Of a stretch of 64,000 nucleotides of DNA, positions 43,677 to 51,569 are shown piece after piece. Each line of letters begins with the position of its first letter. Within the stretch, counting starts at the first letter, position 1. The stretch comes from Paenibacillus sp. RC67 (GTDB lineage: Bacteria > Bacillota > Bacilli > Paenibacillales > NBRC-103111): the NCBI RefSeq assembly GCF_030020805.1, contig NZ_CP125098.1, forward strand, positions 3,123,501 through 3,187,500. The letters run 5' to 3'. The notes under the pieces are model-generated. The model searched no databases. It saw only the letters and a program-made list of their open reading frames with translations, and had not been told where the DNA came from. A program made the translations under genes and the position numbers.

Positions 43677-46571
43677 GTGAGACAGTACATTGAAGTTCGG
43701 GGCGCAAGACAAAACAACTTGCAAAATATCGACGTCAACATTCCTAGAGATAAGCTGACCGTTATAACCGGGGTAAGCGGTTCGGGCAAGTCTTCGCTTG
43801 CATTCGAGGTGATCTATGGGGAAGGGCAGCGGCGTTTCCTTGAGTCACTATCTACCTTTGCCAAGAGTCGGATGAATCAGTTGAAAAAACCGGATGTGGA
43901 TTTTGTGTTCGGGCTCTCACCCGTTATTGCCATTGAACAAAAAAAAGGCATAGTTAACCCAAGATCAACGGTGGGCACGATGACGGATATTTATGATTTT
44001 CTACGGCTGCTTTTTGCATCGGTTGGCGAAGCGAGCTGTCCGTTCTGTGATCACCCGGTTCCTGTACGCACAGTGAATCAAATGATCGATCACATTCAGT
44101 CTTTGCCGGAAGGAACAGAAGTTGAAGTCCTTGCACCTATCTACAAAATATTTGGTGAAGATTATGAAACACTATTCGATGAAATACGGACTAAAGGGTT
44201 TCGTTCGGTTAAAATAGACGGCACTCCCTTCAGCTTAGGGGATCCGGTTGAGCTTGACGATGAGCTTGAATATCAAATGGAGGTCATTATTGATAAATTC
44301 ATCGTTAGGAAAGATACGTTCAAGATATTGAACAAGACGATTGAGAACAGCTTAAAGCTGGTCGGTGAAGGCTTTATTCGATTCGAAATCATCGTGCAAC
44401 CTGATGGAGCTGCCATTGATCGCGATGGCTTCTATCGGGGATTTGCTTGTCCGGAGCATCATCTCACATTGGGTGAGCTGCATCCGTCCTACTTCTCTTT
44501 TAATGATCCTGAAAGCGCATGCCGTACTTGCGGGGGGATAGGAACCTTCATGCGGACAGAAGCACGCTTTTTAATTAAAAATGAAGATAAAAGCATTGCT
44601 AAGGGAGCACTGGATGCGAAGCTCCTCGGTACAAGTAATAATACTTGGCGTTGGTCGATGCTTCATAGCCTTGCAAAGCATTATGGCTTCAGTTTGGATA
44701 CACCTCTAAAAGAATTGCCTGAGGATGTTATGAACATAGTATTTTACGGAACCAAAGGGCAAAAATTTCCTTTCATCGTTCCTGAGGATGCATCGAAGAC
44801 TCAGGCCCGCCATGCCGGTAAACTGATGGGCTATGGTGGACTCGTCAATATGGTGAACCGATGGTATAAGCTCTATTTAAAGCGTAAATCATCCAATACG
44901 TCAGAAGATGAGTTTTATAAACGTGTCATGGTTGAACATACTTGTCCTGATTGTGAGGGAAGAAAACTGAAGCCGCAGCGCTTCTGCGTAAAGGTCGGAG
45001 CTGAAGATATCCACGAGCTGTGCAGTCAATCGCTTAAGGATCTTCACCAATTCTTGGAGGGGGTATCCTTTCCCAAGGAGAAAGCTCAGATAGGAAAGCA
45101 AATTACAAGCGAAATTCAATCGAGGATCTTGCTGCTATTGGATATTGGGCTCGATTATTTAAGCTTGGGCCGTCGTTCGGATACTATTTCTGGCGGTGAG
45201 GCACAGCGAATTCGGCTTTCTACACAAATCAGCTCAGGGCTTATGGGCATGCTTTATGTTCTGGATGAACCGAGTATTGGGTTGCATGCCCGAGACAGTA
45301 TTAGAATTGTCGATACATTAAGAAAACTGCGAGATACGGGGAACACGATTATTGTCGTTGAACATGATATCGATACGATATGCAGTGCTGACCATATCAT
45401 CGAAGTTGGACCAGGTCCAGGCACACGGGGCGGGCGTATTATAGCTCAAGGTACAGCCGAACAGCTGCGCGAACATAAAGAATCCATTACGGGATCGTTT
45501 TTGTCCGGAGTAAGGAAAATTGAAGTGCCATCCAAGCGAAGGCAGGCATCGGGGCTCATGCTGACTATTAAGGGCGCAAGAGCTAATAACTTACGCAATG
45601 TGAACGTAGATATTCCATTAGGCCTAATGGTATGCATAACAGGCGTATCTGGATCGGGGAAAAGTACACTGGTTAATGAAGTGATGTACAAACAGCTCTA
45701 TTCCGTGTTCCATGATGCGCGAATTGTTCCTGGTGAGCACGATTCGCTGGAAGGCCATCAGCATTTGACCGGTATTATCAATATCGATCAATCTCCAATC
45801 GGACGAAGTTCCCGCTCTAACGCTGCGACATACGTCGGTTTCTTTGATCGAATTCGTGAGTTGTACGCAGATGCAGCGGTGGCGGCAGGTAAGCAGCTTA
45901 GCAAGAATGACTTCAGCTTTAATCAAAAAAATGGTGGGCGTTGCGAGCATTGTCAGGGGGAAGGTATAGTGACGACTCCGTTGCAGTTTATGCCGGATGT
46001 CGAATCCGTCTGTCCTGTATGCAAAGGGGCACGATTCAATGATGAAGTGTTGGATGTGAGAATCAAAGACAAAAATATTGCCCAGGTGCTAGAGATGAGC
46101 ATCGAGGAGGCAGTAGAATTTTTCAATGAGCAAGCCTATATCTTGCATAAATTGAATGTACTAAATCAGCTTGGACTTGGATATTTGCGGGTCGGACAAT
46201 CTGCAACAACCTTGTCGGGCGGTGAAGCCCAAAGAATTAAACTAGCGACAGAATTAAGTAAACTGAAGCGAGGAGCGCATCATTTATACATTTTGGATGA
46301 ACCTACGACAGGTCTACATTTGCAGGACATTCAAAAACTAATTGACTGCATTCAGCAACTGGTTGATGCAGGACACACCGTTGTCGTGATCGAGCATCAT
46401 CTCGATATGATTAAAGTAGCTGACCATATCATTGACATGGGTCCCGAAGGCGGTAAAAACGGGGGAATGGTCGTTGCGAGCGGCACTCCAGAAGAAGTAG
46501 CAAAAGTAGAAGGTTCATTAACGGGTCATTTTCTGAGTGAAGTACTAGTTGCTGAGAATTGTTATTGGTAA
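43677..46571 (+). CDS. UvrA paralog (excinuclease ABC subunit A-like ATPase)
   Basis: A 964-residue tandem ABC ATPase of the UvrA type, starting at GTG 43677. Walker [11 protein letters not shown] (about 33-42) and [10 protein letters not shown] (about 660), signatures SGGEAQR in both halves, and zinc-finger pairs ([18 protein letters not shown]...CPVC) are present. It ends [12 protein letters not shown] without the usual long tail. The insertion and finger regions diverge from housekeeping UvrA, so this is a UvrA2/DrrC-like paralog, a group linked to repair or tolerance of bulky DNA-binding antibiotics. Coupled to the nucleotidyltransferase upstream. Confidence 0.85.
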   Translation: MRQYIEVRGARQNNLQNIDVNIPRDKLTVITGVSGSGKSSLAFEVIYGEGQRRFLESLSTFAKSRMNQLKKPDVDFVFGLSPVIAIEQKKGIVNPRSTVGTMTDIYDFLRLLFASVGEASCPFCDHPVPVRTVNQMIDHIQSLPEGTEVEVLAPIYKIFGEDYETLFDEIRTKGFRSVKIDGTPFSLGDPVELDDELEYQMEVIIDKFIVRKDTFKILNKTIENSLKLVGEGFIRFEIIVQPDGAAIDRDGFYRGFACPEHHLTLGELHPSYFSFNDPESACRTCGGIGTFMRTEARFLIKNEDKSIAKGALDAKLLGTSNNTWRWSMLHSLAKHYGFSLDTPLKELPEDVMNIVFYGTKGQKFPFIVPEDASKTQARHAGKLMGYGGLVNMVNRWYKLYLKRKSSNTSEDEFYKRVMVEHTCPDCEGRKLKPQRFCVKVGAEDIHELCSQSLKDLHQFLEGVSFPKEKAQIGKQITSEIQSRILLLLDIGLDYLSLGRRSDTISGGEAQRIRLSTQISSGLMGMLYVLDEPSIGLHARDSIRIVDTLRKLRDTGNTIIVVEHDIDTICSADHIIEVGPGPGTRGGRIIAQGTAEQLREHKESITGSFLSGVRKIEVPSKRRQASGLMLTIKGARANNLRNVNVDIPLGLMVCITGVSGSGKSTLVNEVMYKQLYSVFHDARIVPGEHDSLEGHQHLTGIINIDQSPIGRSSRSNAATYVGFFDRIRELYADAAVAAGKQLSKNDFSFNQKNGGRCEHCQGEGIVTTPLQFMPDVESVCPVCKGARFNDEVLDVRIKDKNIAQVLEMSIEEAVEFFNEQAYILHKLNVLNQLGLGYLRVGQSATTLSGGEAQRIKLATELSKLKRGAHHLYILDEPTTGLHLQDIQKLIDCIQQLVDAGHTVVVIEHHLDMIKVADHIIDMGPEGGKNGGMVVASGTPEEVAKVEGSLTGHFLSEVLVAENCYW

Positions 46572-46646
46572 CGGTTAAGATAGGTGCACCTTATGCTACT
46601 GTGAAACAAAGTAAAGGTTAGCAATTTGAGAAGGGGGAGAGATCAT

Positions 46647-47231
46647 ATGGATACAATCAATCCACTTTTAATCACCATACCAGAAAGCTTTGAGACCGAG
46701 CGGTTAACGATACGAGCTCCTCAGTTTGGAGATGGAGCCATGGTTCATGAAGCTATTTGTGAGAGTATAGAGCAATTACGCCCCTGGATGCCGTGGGCAC
46801 AGGATGTTCCCACCATGGAGCAATCCGAGATTGGAGTTCGGCAAGCCCGAGTTCATTTCTTGGACCGTTCCGATCTAAGATTATATCTGATTCACAAGGA
46901 CTCAGGGAAACTTGTAGGATGCAGCGGACTTCATAGGATCGATTGGCAAGCTCGAAAGTTTGAAATTGGAGATTGGGTAAGCACATCGTACAGTGGATTA
47001 GGCTACATAACGGAAGCGGTTCAAGGTATTGCGAATTTCGCTATTGATCAACTGGAAGCCAACCGGTTAGAAATCAGATGTGATTCCATTAATCATCGAA
47101 GCATTCAAGTTGCGCAAAGGTCAGGATTTACTCTAGAGGGTATTCTGCGTCGCGACGAATGCAGAACAGATGGAGTATTAATGGACACGATGATTTTTGC
47201 AAGGGTTCGTGGCGTTGAGTTCGGTGTGTAA
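46647..47231 (+). CDS. GNAT acetyltransferase, RimJ/RimL-like
   Basis: About 194 residues from ATG 46647 (AAGGGGGAG upstream; GTG/TTG frames earlier are less likely). The start ETERLTIRAP, a middle LVGCSGLHRIDW, the acetyl-CoA loop SGLGYITEAVQGI and the end RRSGFTLEGILRRDE-like block are typical of RimJ/RimL-type GNATs that acetylate protein N-termini or small molecules. Located after the UvrA paralog but with a 75-base gap. Substrate unknown. Confidence 0.83.
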   Translation: MDTINPLLITIPESFETERLTIRAPQFGDGAMVHEAICESIEQLRPWMPWAQDVPTMEQSEIGVRQARVHFLDRSDLRLYLIHKDSGKLVGCSGLHRIDWQARKFEIGDWVSTSYSGLGYITEAVQGIANFAIDQLEANRLEIRCDSINHRSIQVAQRSGFTLEGILRRDECRTDGVLMDTMIFARVRGVEFGV

Positions 47232-47304
47232 TGTAAATGAGGAGGAATGTTGAGGAGTTAATGCAGCCGCTCAGGCGCAATCTAACTTTTGAGGAGGAGA
47301 TGAA

Positions 47305-47364
47305 GTGAAAAAAAGAATATGGCTAATCGTGATAAGCACATTGTTATTAGGTACGGCTCAGTAG
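47305..47364 (+). pseudogene. Truncated signal-peptide ORF, 19 codons
   Basis: GAGGAGGAG precedes GTG 47305. The frame reads MKKRIWLIVISTLLLGTA and stops at TAG 47362-47364, so it is a signal peptide without a mature protein. It is probably the stub of a deleted exported-protein gene. Confidence 0.45.
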
Positions 47365-47375
47365 TCAAATTAGGC

Positions 47376-47405
47376 TTTACAATAATCATCAAAAAAAGGT
47401 ATAAT
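47376..47405 (+). promoter_or_regulatory. Promoter of the c-di-AMP riboswitch transcript
   Basis: TTTACA at 47376-47381, an 18-base spacer and TATAAT at 47400-47405, about 25 bases before the aptamer. Confidence 0.65.
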
Positions 47406-47427
47406 ATAATATACAACTTAATAGTTT

Positions 47428-47560
47428 ATGCGCTGAGTTTTCTTTGAGAAAAACGGGGGAACCAAGTAACATGGGGTGAATCGATGCGCAGCTCTTGGCT
47501 GCACATTGTAGGGCGTATTCTCACCGCCCGAATCCGACAGCTAACCTCGTAAGCGATTGT
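47428..47560 (+). ncRNA. c-di-AMP riboswitch (ydaO-yuaA type)
   Basis: Conserved ydaO elements appear in order: GGGGGAACCAA (47455-47465), GGGGTGAATC, a GCAG/CTGC hairpin, GTAGGGC with its GCCCGA partner, and AATCCGACAGCTAACCTCG (about 47531-47549). A closing P1 pairs CGCT at 47431 with AGCG at 47552. The class binds cyclic di-AMP and usually turns expression off. It is followed by a terminator and then by a small ORF. Confidence 0.93.
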
Positions 47561-47582
47561 GGGAAGGATAGATTTGCTTATT

Positions 47583-47612
47583 AAAAGCACAAGGTCTAGC
47601 CTTGTGTTTTTC
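47583..47612 (+). terminator. Riboswitch expression-platform terminator
   Basis: CACAAGG/CCTTGTG stem (47588-47594 with 47600-47606) and a T-run, 23 bases after the aptamer. Ligand binding probably favours it. Confidence 0.8.
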
Positions 47613-47673
47613 GTGCTACCAAAAGCAAAAAAGTCTTTCCTCAGCACTGTAACTTTGAGAGGAGGATTTAGTA

Positions 47674-47841
47674 ATGGACAGCAAAGAAAAATTGTTTCAT
47701 CTGTTAGACGGACTAACGGAACGCGATCAAAGGGCAGCCATTGAATTCATTCAATTTCTTGCGCATCGTAGTGGTAAAAAAATAAATAACGAAGAAGTCA
47801 TCAATTTATATGGTAAAAATTATTTCGTCGTACCGGATTAA
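47674..47841 (+). CDS. 55-residue protein under the c-di-AMP riboswitch
   Basis: ATG 47674 follows GAGAGGAGGA. The product begins MDSKEKLFHLLDGLTERDQ and continues AAIEFIQFLAHR, an amphipathic helical pattern reminiscent of DUF2281/antitoxin-like small proteins, then a short tail ending FVVPD. It is the only reading frame between the riboswitch terminator and the next terminator (47878-47928), so it is the regulated gene. c-di-AMP switches normally control potassium transport or cell-wall hydrolase genes, so this target is unusual. Function unknown. Confidence 0.65.
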   Translation: MDSKEKLFHLLDGLTERDQRAAIEFIQFLAHRSGKKINNEEVINLYGKNYFVVPD

Positions 47842-47877
47842 TAGGTAAGAAGAACGTATAGTTTTTTATAACATAAG

Positions 47878-47928
47878 ACAAAGCGATCGTATCTCGATAA
47901 GTATCGAGACGGTCGCTTTTGTATTTTT
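47878..47928 (+). terminator. Rho-independent terminator
   Basis: A long stem (ACAAAGCGATCGTATCTCGAT with its near-complement, 47878-47898 with 47903-47922) followed by ATTTTT. Confidence 0.82.
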
Positions 47929-47939
47929 CAGTGATAGTC

Positions 47940-47990
47940 TTGACGCGGAACAGAAGATTAGGTATATTATTTTTATACCTATACGGGTAT
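47940..47990 (+). promoter_or_regulatory. Promoter with CsoR/CstR-like operator A
   Basis: TTGACG at 47940-47945, a 17-base spacer and TATATT at 47963-47968. ATACCT-ATAC-GGGTAT at 47975-47990 overlaps the expected start. No ORF lies before the rhodanese gene at 48087, so this is a distal promoter for it. Confidence 0.55.
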
Positions 47991-48023
47991 ATGTAGGATT
48001 TCATTACTCAGATTTGCTTTGTA

Positions 48024-48065
48024 TTGAAATCATTTTTTTGGTCTTTTATATACCCTATAGGGTAT
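48024..48065 (+). promoter_or_regulatory. Promoter with perfect CsoR/CstR-like operator B
   Basis: TTGAAA at 48024-48029, a 17-base spacer and TATATA at 48047-48052. The perfect 16-bp palindrome ATACCCTATAGGGTAT at 48050-48065 overlaps the -10. This resembles operators of the persulfide sensor CstR; no such regulator gene is in the window. Confidence 0.68.
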
Positions 48066-48086
48066 ATGGAGTGAGGAGGAATACAA

Positions 48087-48398
48087 TTGAGCTATAAAGA
48101 AATGTTGCCGCAGGATGTTCTAAACCGAATACAGCATCAAGGATTGATTCATATTTTAGATGTGCGTGAAGACGATGAATGGGAATCGGGTCATATTCCT
48201 GGTGCAAAGCATATTCCGCTTGGTCAAATAGCTAAGGCGCTAAATGAACTGCAGCCTAAGACAGAGACGATTGTTGTTTGCCGCAGTGGTAATCGAAGCC
48301 GAGTTGCATGTGATTATTTATCCTCATTCGGTTATACCGTGGTTAATATGAGCGGCGGGATGTCCGAGTGGACAGGAGAAGTAGAATACGGGAAGTAG
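48087..48398 (+). CDS. Rhodanese-domain sulfurtransferase
   Basis: A 103-residue single rhodanese domain from TTG 48087 (GAGGAGG upstream). The active-site loop CRSGNRS carries the catalytic Cys65, which would hold a persulfide, and the N-terminal DVREDDEWESGHIPGA motif is intact. It would move sulfane sulfur within the cytoplasm, passing it to TusA- or DsrE-like carriers encoded next to it. Two operator-controlled promoters precede it, so it should be induced when a CstR-like repressor senses persulfide. Confidence 0.88.
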   Translation: MSYKEMLPQDVLNRIQHQGLIHILDVREDDEWESGHIPGAKHIPLGQIAKALNELQPKTETIVVCRSGNRSRVACDYLSSFGYTVVNMSGGMSEWTGEVEYGK

Positions 48399-48443
48399 CA
48401 AAAGGACTAAACAAACTTTGAATATTACAGAGGAGGAATCATT

Positions 48444-48668
48444 ATGGCGAATTTAGTTGTTGATGCCAAAGGATTGGCATGCCCAATGCCCATAGTAAAA
48501 GCGAAAAAAGGGATGGATTCTTTGGAATCCGGAGAAGTTATGGAGCTGCATACGACCGATAAAGGCTCAATGAACGATTTTCAGGCTTGGGTAAGGCTGT
48601 CAAAGCATGAGCTTGTGGAGGCAAAGGAAGAGCAAGGGGTGTTTTTTTTTCTAGTTAAAAAAGGATAA
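48444..48668 (+). CDS. TusA-family sulfur carrier
   Basis: A 74-residue protein with the family CPMP motif (Cys13-Pro-Met-Pro), where the Cys carries the persulfide. The typical alpha-beta layout follows: VKAKKGMDSLESGEVMEL, then a DFQAW and FFFLVKK strand. GAGGAGG precedes ATG 48444. It lies 45 bases after the rhodanese and is probably in the same transcript, making a rhodanese-to-TusA relay likely. A T8 tract (48644-48651) sits near its end and is in frame. Confidence 0.88.
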   Translation: MANLVVDAKGLACPMPIVKAKKGMDSLESGEVMELHTTDKGSMNDFQAWVRLSKHELVEAKEEQGVFFFLVKKG

Positions 48669-48725
48669 AACCTGCTCGGCAGCCCATTAGACATATGTAA
48701 TGGATGTTTTACCAATCATCGTTCA

Positions 48726-48779
48726 TTGAACCTATACCCTGTAAAGGTATACTATATTTCAATCATATATCTAGGGTAT
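48726..48779 (+). promoter_or_regulatory. Promoter with operator C and a further half-site D
   Basis: TTGAAC at 48726-48731, a 16-base spacer and TATACT at 48748-48753. An imperfect ATACCC-TGTAA-AGGTAT (48734-48750) fills the spacer. A second degenerate site with GGGTAT is at 48765-48779. Both resemble operators A and B. Confidence 0.55.
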
Positions 48780-48801
48780 ATGGAAGGAGGCTGTCAGTTC
48801 A

Positions 48802-49185
48802 GTGATCAAATATGTTGTTCTATTTATTATATTATTTATTTTTTATCAACGAATTAGACCTGTTAAAGGGTTGAAATATATGGATGCAAATCAGTTATGT
48901 GTATATATGAAGAGCTCTCCGAATTCATTTGTTCTTCTGGATATTAGAGATTCTGTCGACTATTATGCCGGACATCTGGAGGGAGCGGTTCATATTTCTT
49001 TAGGCCGATTACCTTTTGTTAAGAAGAAAGAGCTAAGTGCTGGGTCGAACATCATACTGGTTTCAGATTCAAAATATCACAGCAAGAAAGCGGCCAGAAT
49101 TTTGAAAAAAGCGGGCTTTCCTCATTTGATTGCCCTTAATAAAGGGAGGCTTTCCTGCTGCATCAATAAGCCAATTGGGATTTAG
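48802..49185 (+). CDS. Membrane-anchored rhodanese-like protein without catalytic Cys
   Basis: A 127-residue protein starting GTG 48802. Residues 3-16 form one membrane helix. A rhodanese fold follows: LLDIRDSVDYYAGHLEGA near 46-62, then ILVSDSKYHS where active members have a C-x-x-G-x-R-S loop. The position of the catalytic Cys is Ser88. It is therefore unlikely to carry sulfur on that residue. Two Cys (about 120-121, SCCIN) near the C-terminus could substitute. Under its own operator-controlled promoter, 21 bases before the DsrE-like gene. Confidence 0.78.
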   Translation: MIKYVVLFIILFIFYQRIRPVKGLKYMDANQLCVYMKSSPNSFVLLDIRDSVDYYAGHLEGAVHISLGRLPFVKKKELSAGSNIILVSDSKYHSKKAARILKKAGFPHLIALNKGRLSCCINKPIGI

Positions 49186-49206
49186 ACGAACAGAAAGGAT
49201 GTTAGT

Positions 49207-49689
49207 ATGGGAGACAATAAAGAGAGAACTACGATCGTTCTGTTCAGCGGAGAGCTTGATAAAGCGATAGCTGCATTCATCATTGCGAATGGTGCCGCGG
49301 CTTATGATCATGAGGTGACGATTTTTTTCACCTTTTGGGGACTAAATGCTCTTAGAAAAGATGAGCCTATTAAATTGAAAAAAGGCTGGCTCGAAAGTAT
49401 GTTTGCTAAAATGATGCCAAGAGGGGCAAATAAGCTCGGTCTTTCCAAAATGAATTTTGGCGGCATGGGCCCGCAAATGATCAAGCATGTGATGAAAAAG
49501 CACAATGCGCTTACTCTGCCTCAACTAATTGAGTTAGCACAAGAGCAACGTGTTAAACTAGTTGCCTGCACGATGACAATGGACCTGTTGGGCTTACAGA
49601 AGGAAGAACTTATGGATAAATTAGAGTATGCAGGGGTTGCGGCTTATTTAGGAGATGCGGCGGAAGCTAAAGTAAACTTGTTCATATAG
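49207..49689 (+). CDS. DsrE/DsrF/DrsH-like sulfur-relay protein
   Basis: A 160-residue protein with the DsrE-type alpha/beta fold: TIVLFSGELDKAIAAFIIANGA at the start, a long Lys/Met/Gly-rich insertion (about 60-105), then the conserved VACTMTMDLLGL block whose Cys is the candidate sulfur site. Family members accept persulfide from TusA-like proteins. Located directly after the membrane rhodanese and closes the cluster; B. subtilis yrkE belongs to a comparable cluster. AAGGATG precedes ATG 49207. Confidence 0.84.
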   Translation: MGDNKERTTIVLFSGELDKAIAAFIIANGAAAYDHEVTIFFTFWGLNALRKDEPIKLKKGWLESMFAKMMPRGANKLGLSKMNFGGMGPQMIKHVMKKHNALTLPQLIELAQEQRVKLVACTMTMDLLGLQKEELMDKLEYAGVAAYLGDAAEAKVNLFI

Positions 49690-49708
49690 GAAGCGCATGA
49701 AACACTAA

Positions 49709-49746
49709 AAATCCCGTAAAGCCTATAAGGCTACACGGGATTTAGT
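49709..49746. terminator. Bidirectional terminator
   Basis: Perfect outer 9-bp stem AAATCCCGT/ACGGGATTT (49709-49717 with 49735-49743) plus an inner AGCC/GGCT pair, between convergent genes; T-rich on the minus strand. Confidence 0.8.
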
Positions 49747-49799
49747 CTTTATTGGTTCGCTGAGAGATGGACTTTGTTAGGAAGGTGATCATTGGTTGA

Positions 49800-50087
49800 C
49801 TATTTCACGTAGTAGGCACCAGTTGGCAGGGCAGTTGTTTTATTGACAACTACCAAGCCGACACCTCCAGGAATAAAGGCTACTAAGGAATCTTGATTGG
49901 TTACATAGATACCTGGAACATAAGTACCGTTCACATTGGTTTGAACCGTAGAGGAAACGGTAATAGTTGTAGGTTCAGCAGTTGATGACTTCGAGGTATC
50001 TTCAGCTGCTGCTGCACCTACTGCTGCTGGTAACATTAACGTTGCGCCTAGTACGACCATAGATAATTTTGTTTTGACCATTTTCAT
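49800..50087 (-). CDS. Small exported protein, unknown function
   Basis: About 95 residues from ATG 50087 (AAGGAG upstream; GTG 50096 in frame). A signal peptide (MKMVKTKLSMVVLGATLMLPAAVGAAAAED) is followed by a Thr/Ser/Val-rich mature part of about 65 residues with a VPGIYVTNQDSLVAF block and predicted beta structure. No Cys. Not recognised; it could be a cell-surface or spore-associated protein. Single gene with the shared terminator at 49709-49746. Confidence 0.65.
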   Translation of the reverse strand: MKMVKTKLSMVVLGATLMLPAAVGAAAAEDTSKSSTAEPTTITVSSTVQTNVNGTYVPGIYVTNQDSLVAFIPGGVGLVVVNKTTALPTGAYYVK

Positions 50088-50390
50088 CCTTACCACTCCT
50101 TAGATTGGGTTGTATGTAATTCAATTTTCAAGGGGCTTTGATGTCCGCCTGGGAATTATTACCCTGTATTCTGATTTTGAAGCAATCGATCAAATCTTTA
50201 CAACTTTGCACCTCTCAGTAAGGTATGAGAGTACAGCTAAATTATGCAACCGTTATTAGCTAATATTTATTGCTGTAGATAAGATGCCTGCCTGTTCGGT
50301 TTATAAAAGAATAGGGGTGTGATAGACTTCTAATGATGGGCAGCCGTTACAGAGAGAGCCCTAAGAAGATAGATTGGGGATGAATGGAAT
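50088..50390. other. Divergent intergenic region, nothing specific
   Basis: No ORF, repeat or known RNA motif was recognised in these 303 bases. It must hold the promoters of the small exported protein and of the hydroxyacid dehydrogenase. Confidence 0.45.
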
Positions 50391-51341
50391 TTGAGTAAGA
50401 CAGCTCCGAAAATTTTAGTGTATCATCGTGAAGCTGATAAATACGTGAAGTTCCTGCAAGATCACGGGTACACAACGATTCAAGCAGCCTCAACCAAAGA
50501 AGAAGCACTTATGAGCTTGAAGGAAACGGAAGTCATATTAGGCTGGAGATTCCCTACTGAGTTATTAGCTTTGCCTGAAGCTTCATCGGTAAGATGGATC
50601 CAATCAACGGGTGCGGGGATCGACGACCTAGTGACGGATTCAAATATTCCTGAGGACATAACCATTACTCGTATACTTGATCAGTTCGGCGGATTGATTT
50701 CTGAGTATGTATTTTCCTTTTTGTTATTTATAACAAAGCAGCTACCCAAAATGCTTCAAGCGCAAGAGCAGAGACGCTGGGATCCGTTCAAGGTCGATAC
50801 GCTAAAAGGCAAAGTCATCGGGGTAGCGGGGCTTGGTTCTATAGGCTCGGAAATCATTAGAAAAGCTCGCGCATTCGATATGACAGTTTATGGTCTGAGC
50901 TTCTCTGGAAGCAATGCAGATCTGGTTGATCAGCATTTTACGGCAGGGGATTGGATCGATTTTGTTCGTGAAATTGATTATTTGGTGCTCACTTTACCGC
51001 TAACTCCAGGAACGTATCATATCGTGAATAAAGAAATCATGCGCGCTATGAAGCCTGGTGCTAGTATAGTGAATGTGGGGCGAGGGCAGCTAATTTCGGA
51101 GGAAGATATTGTGGAGGTTATGAAGGATGGGCTGCTGCACGCAGCTGTTTTGGATGTGTTTGAGAATGAACCGTTAGAAGCGAACCATCCGTTATGGTCA
51201 ATGCCCAACGTGTACGTCACACCTCATTTATCGGGCCAAAGTCAATTTGAAGATGTCGCGCGTTTTTTTATAGATAACCTACGCTTGTTCGAGCAAGACA
51301 AACAGCTAATAGGGACGGTTAATCGTCAAAAAGGCTACTAA
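50391..51341 (+). CDS. D-2-hydroxyacid dehydrogenase (GhrA-like)
   Basis: A 316-residue NAD(P)-dependent enzyme from TTG 50391. The dinucleotide motif GVAGLGSIGSEI is near 145, the catalytic Arg in NVGRGQLI, Glu in FENEPLEANHPLW, and His in TPHLSGQ; all three are intact. The sequence pattern fits glyoxylate/hydroxypyruvate reductase-like members, which reduce 2-keto acids. GGGGATGA lies about 10 bases upstream. Distinct from the family member at 17873. Followed by a terminator. Confidence 0.87.
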   Translation: MSKTAPKILVYHREADKYVKFLQDHGYTTIQAASTKEEALMSLKETEVILGWRFPTELLALPEASSVRWIQSTGAGIDDLVTDSNIPEDITITRILDQFGGLISEYVFSFLLFITKQLPKMLQAQEQRRWDPFKVDTLKGKVIGVAGLGSIGSEIIRKARAFDMTVYGLSFSGSNADLVDQHFTAGDWIDFVREIDYLVLTLPLTPGTYHIVNKEIMRAMKPGASIVNVGRGQLISEEDIVEVMKDGLLHAAVLDVFENEPLEANHPLWSMPNVYVTPHLSGQSQFEDVARFFIDNLRLFEQDKQLIGTVNRQKGY

Positions 51342-51388
51342 ACGGCTCATTTCAACTCCATAAGGCTGCTTTGCAGCCATCAAGAATG

Positions 51389-51430
51389 AAATCCTCCTGG
51401 ATCACTAATGTTGTGATTAGGGGGATTTTT
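51389..51430 (+). terminator. Rho-independent terminator
   Basis: AAATCC...ATCACTAAT/GTGATTAG...GGATTT stem with small mismatches and a T-run at 51426-51430. Confidence 0.7.
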
Positions 51431-51569
51431 GGTTAATACAGATTAAGAATGAACGGCAATCAAAATGAATACATATAGAACAAGCATAGTAAGTAGACAA
51501 CTCCTCAATGACTTCTTAGGTAACGGCTCTAGGGGGACTACTGCAAATACTTTGATGAGGTGATTAAGA

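Noticed and set aside
51342..51569. PerR box upstream of the catalase
   Set aside because: No TTATAAT-type palindrome of acceptable match is present in the leader.
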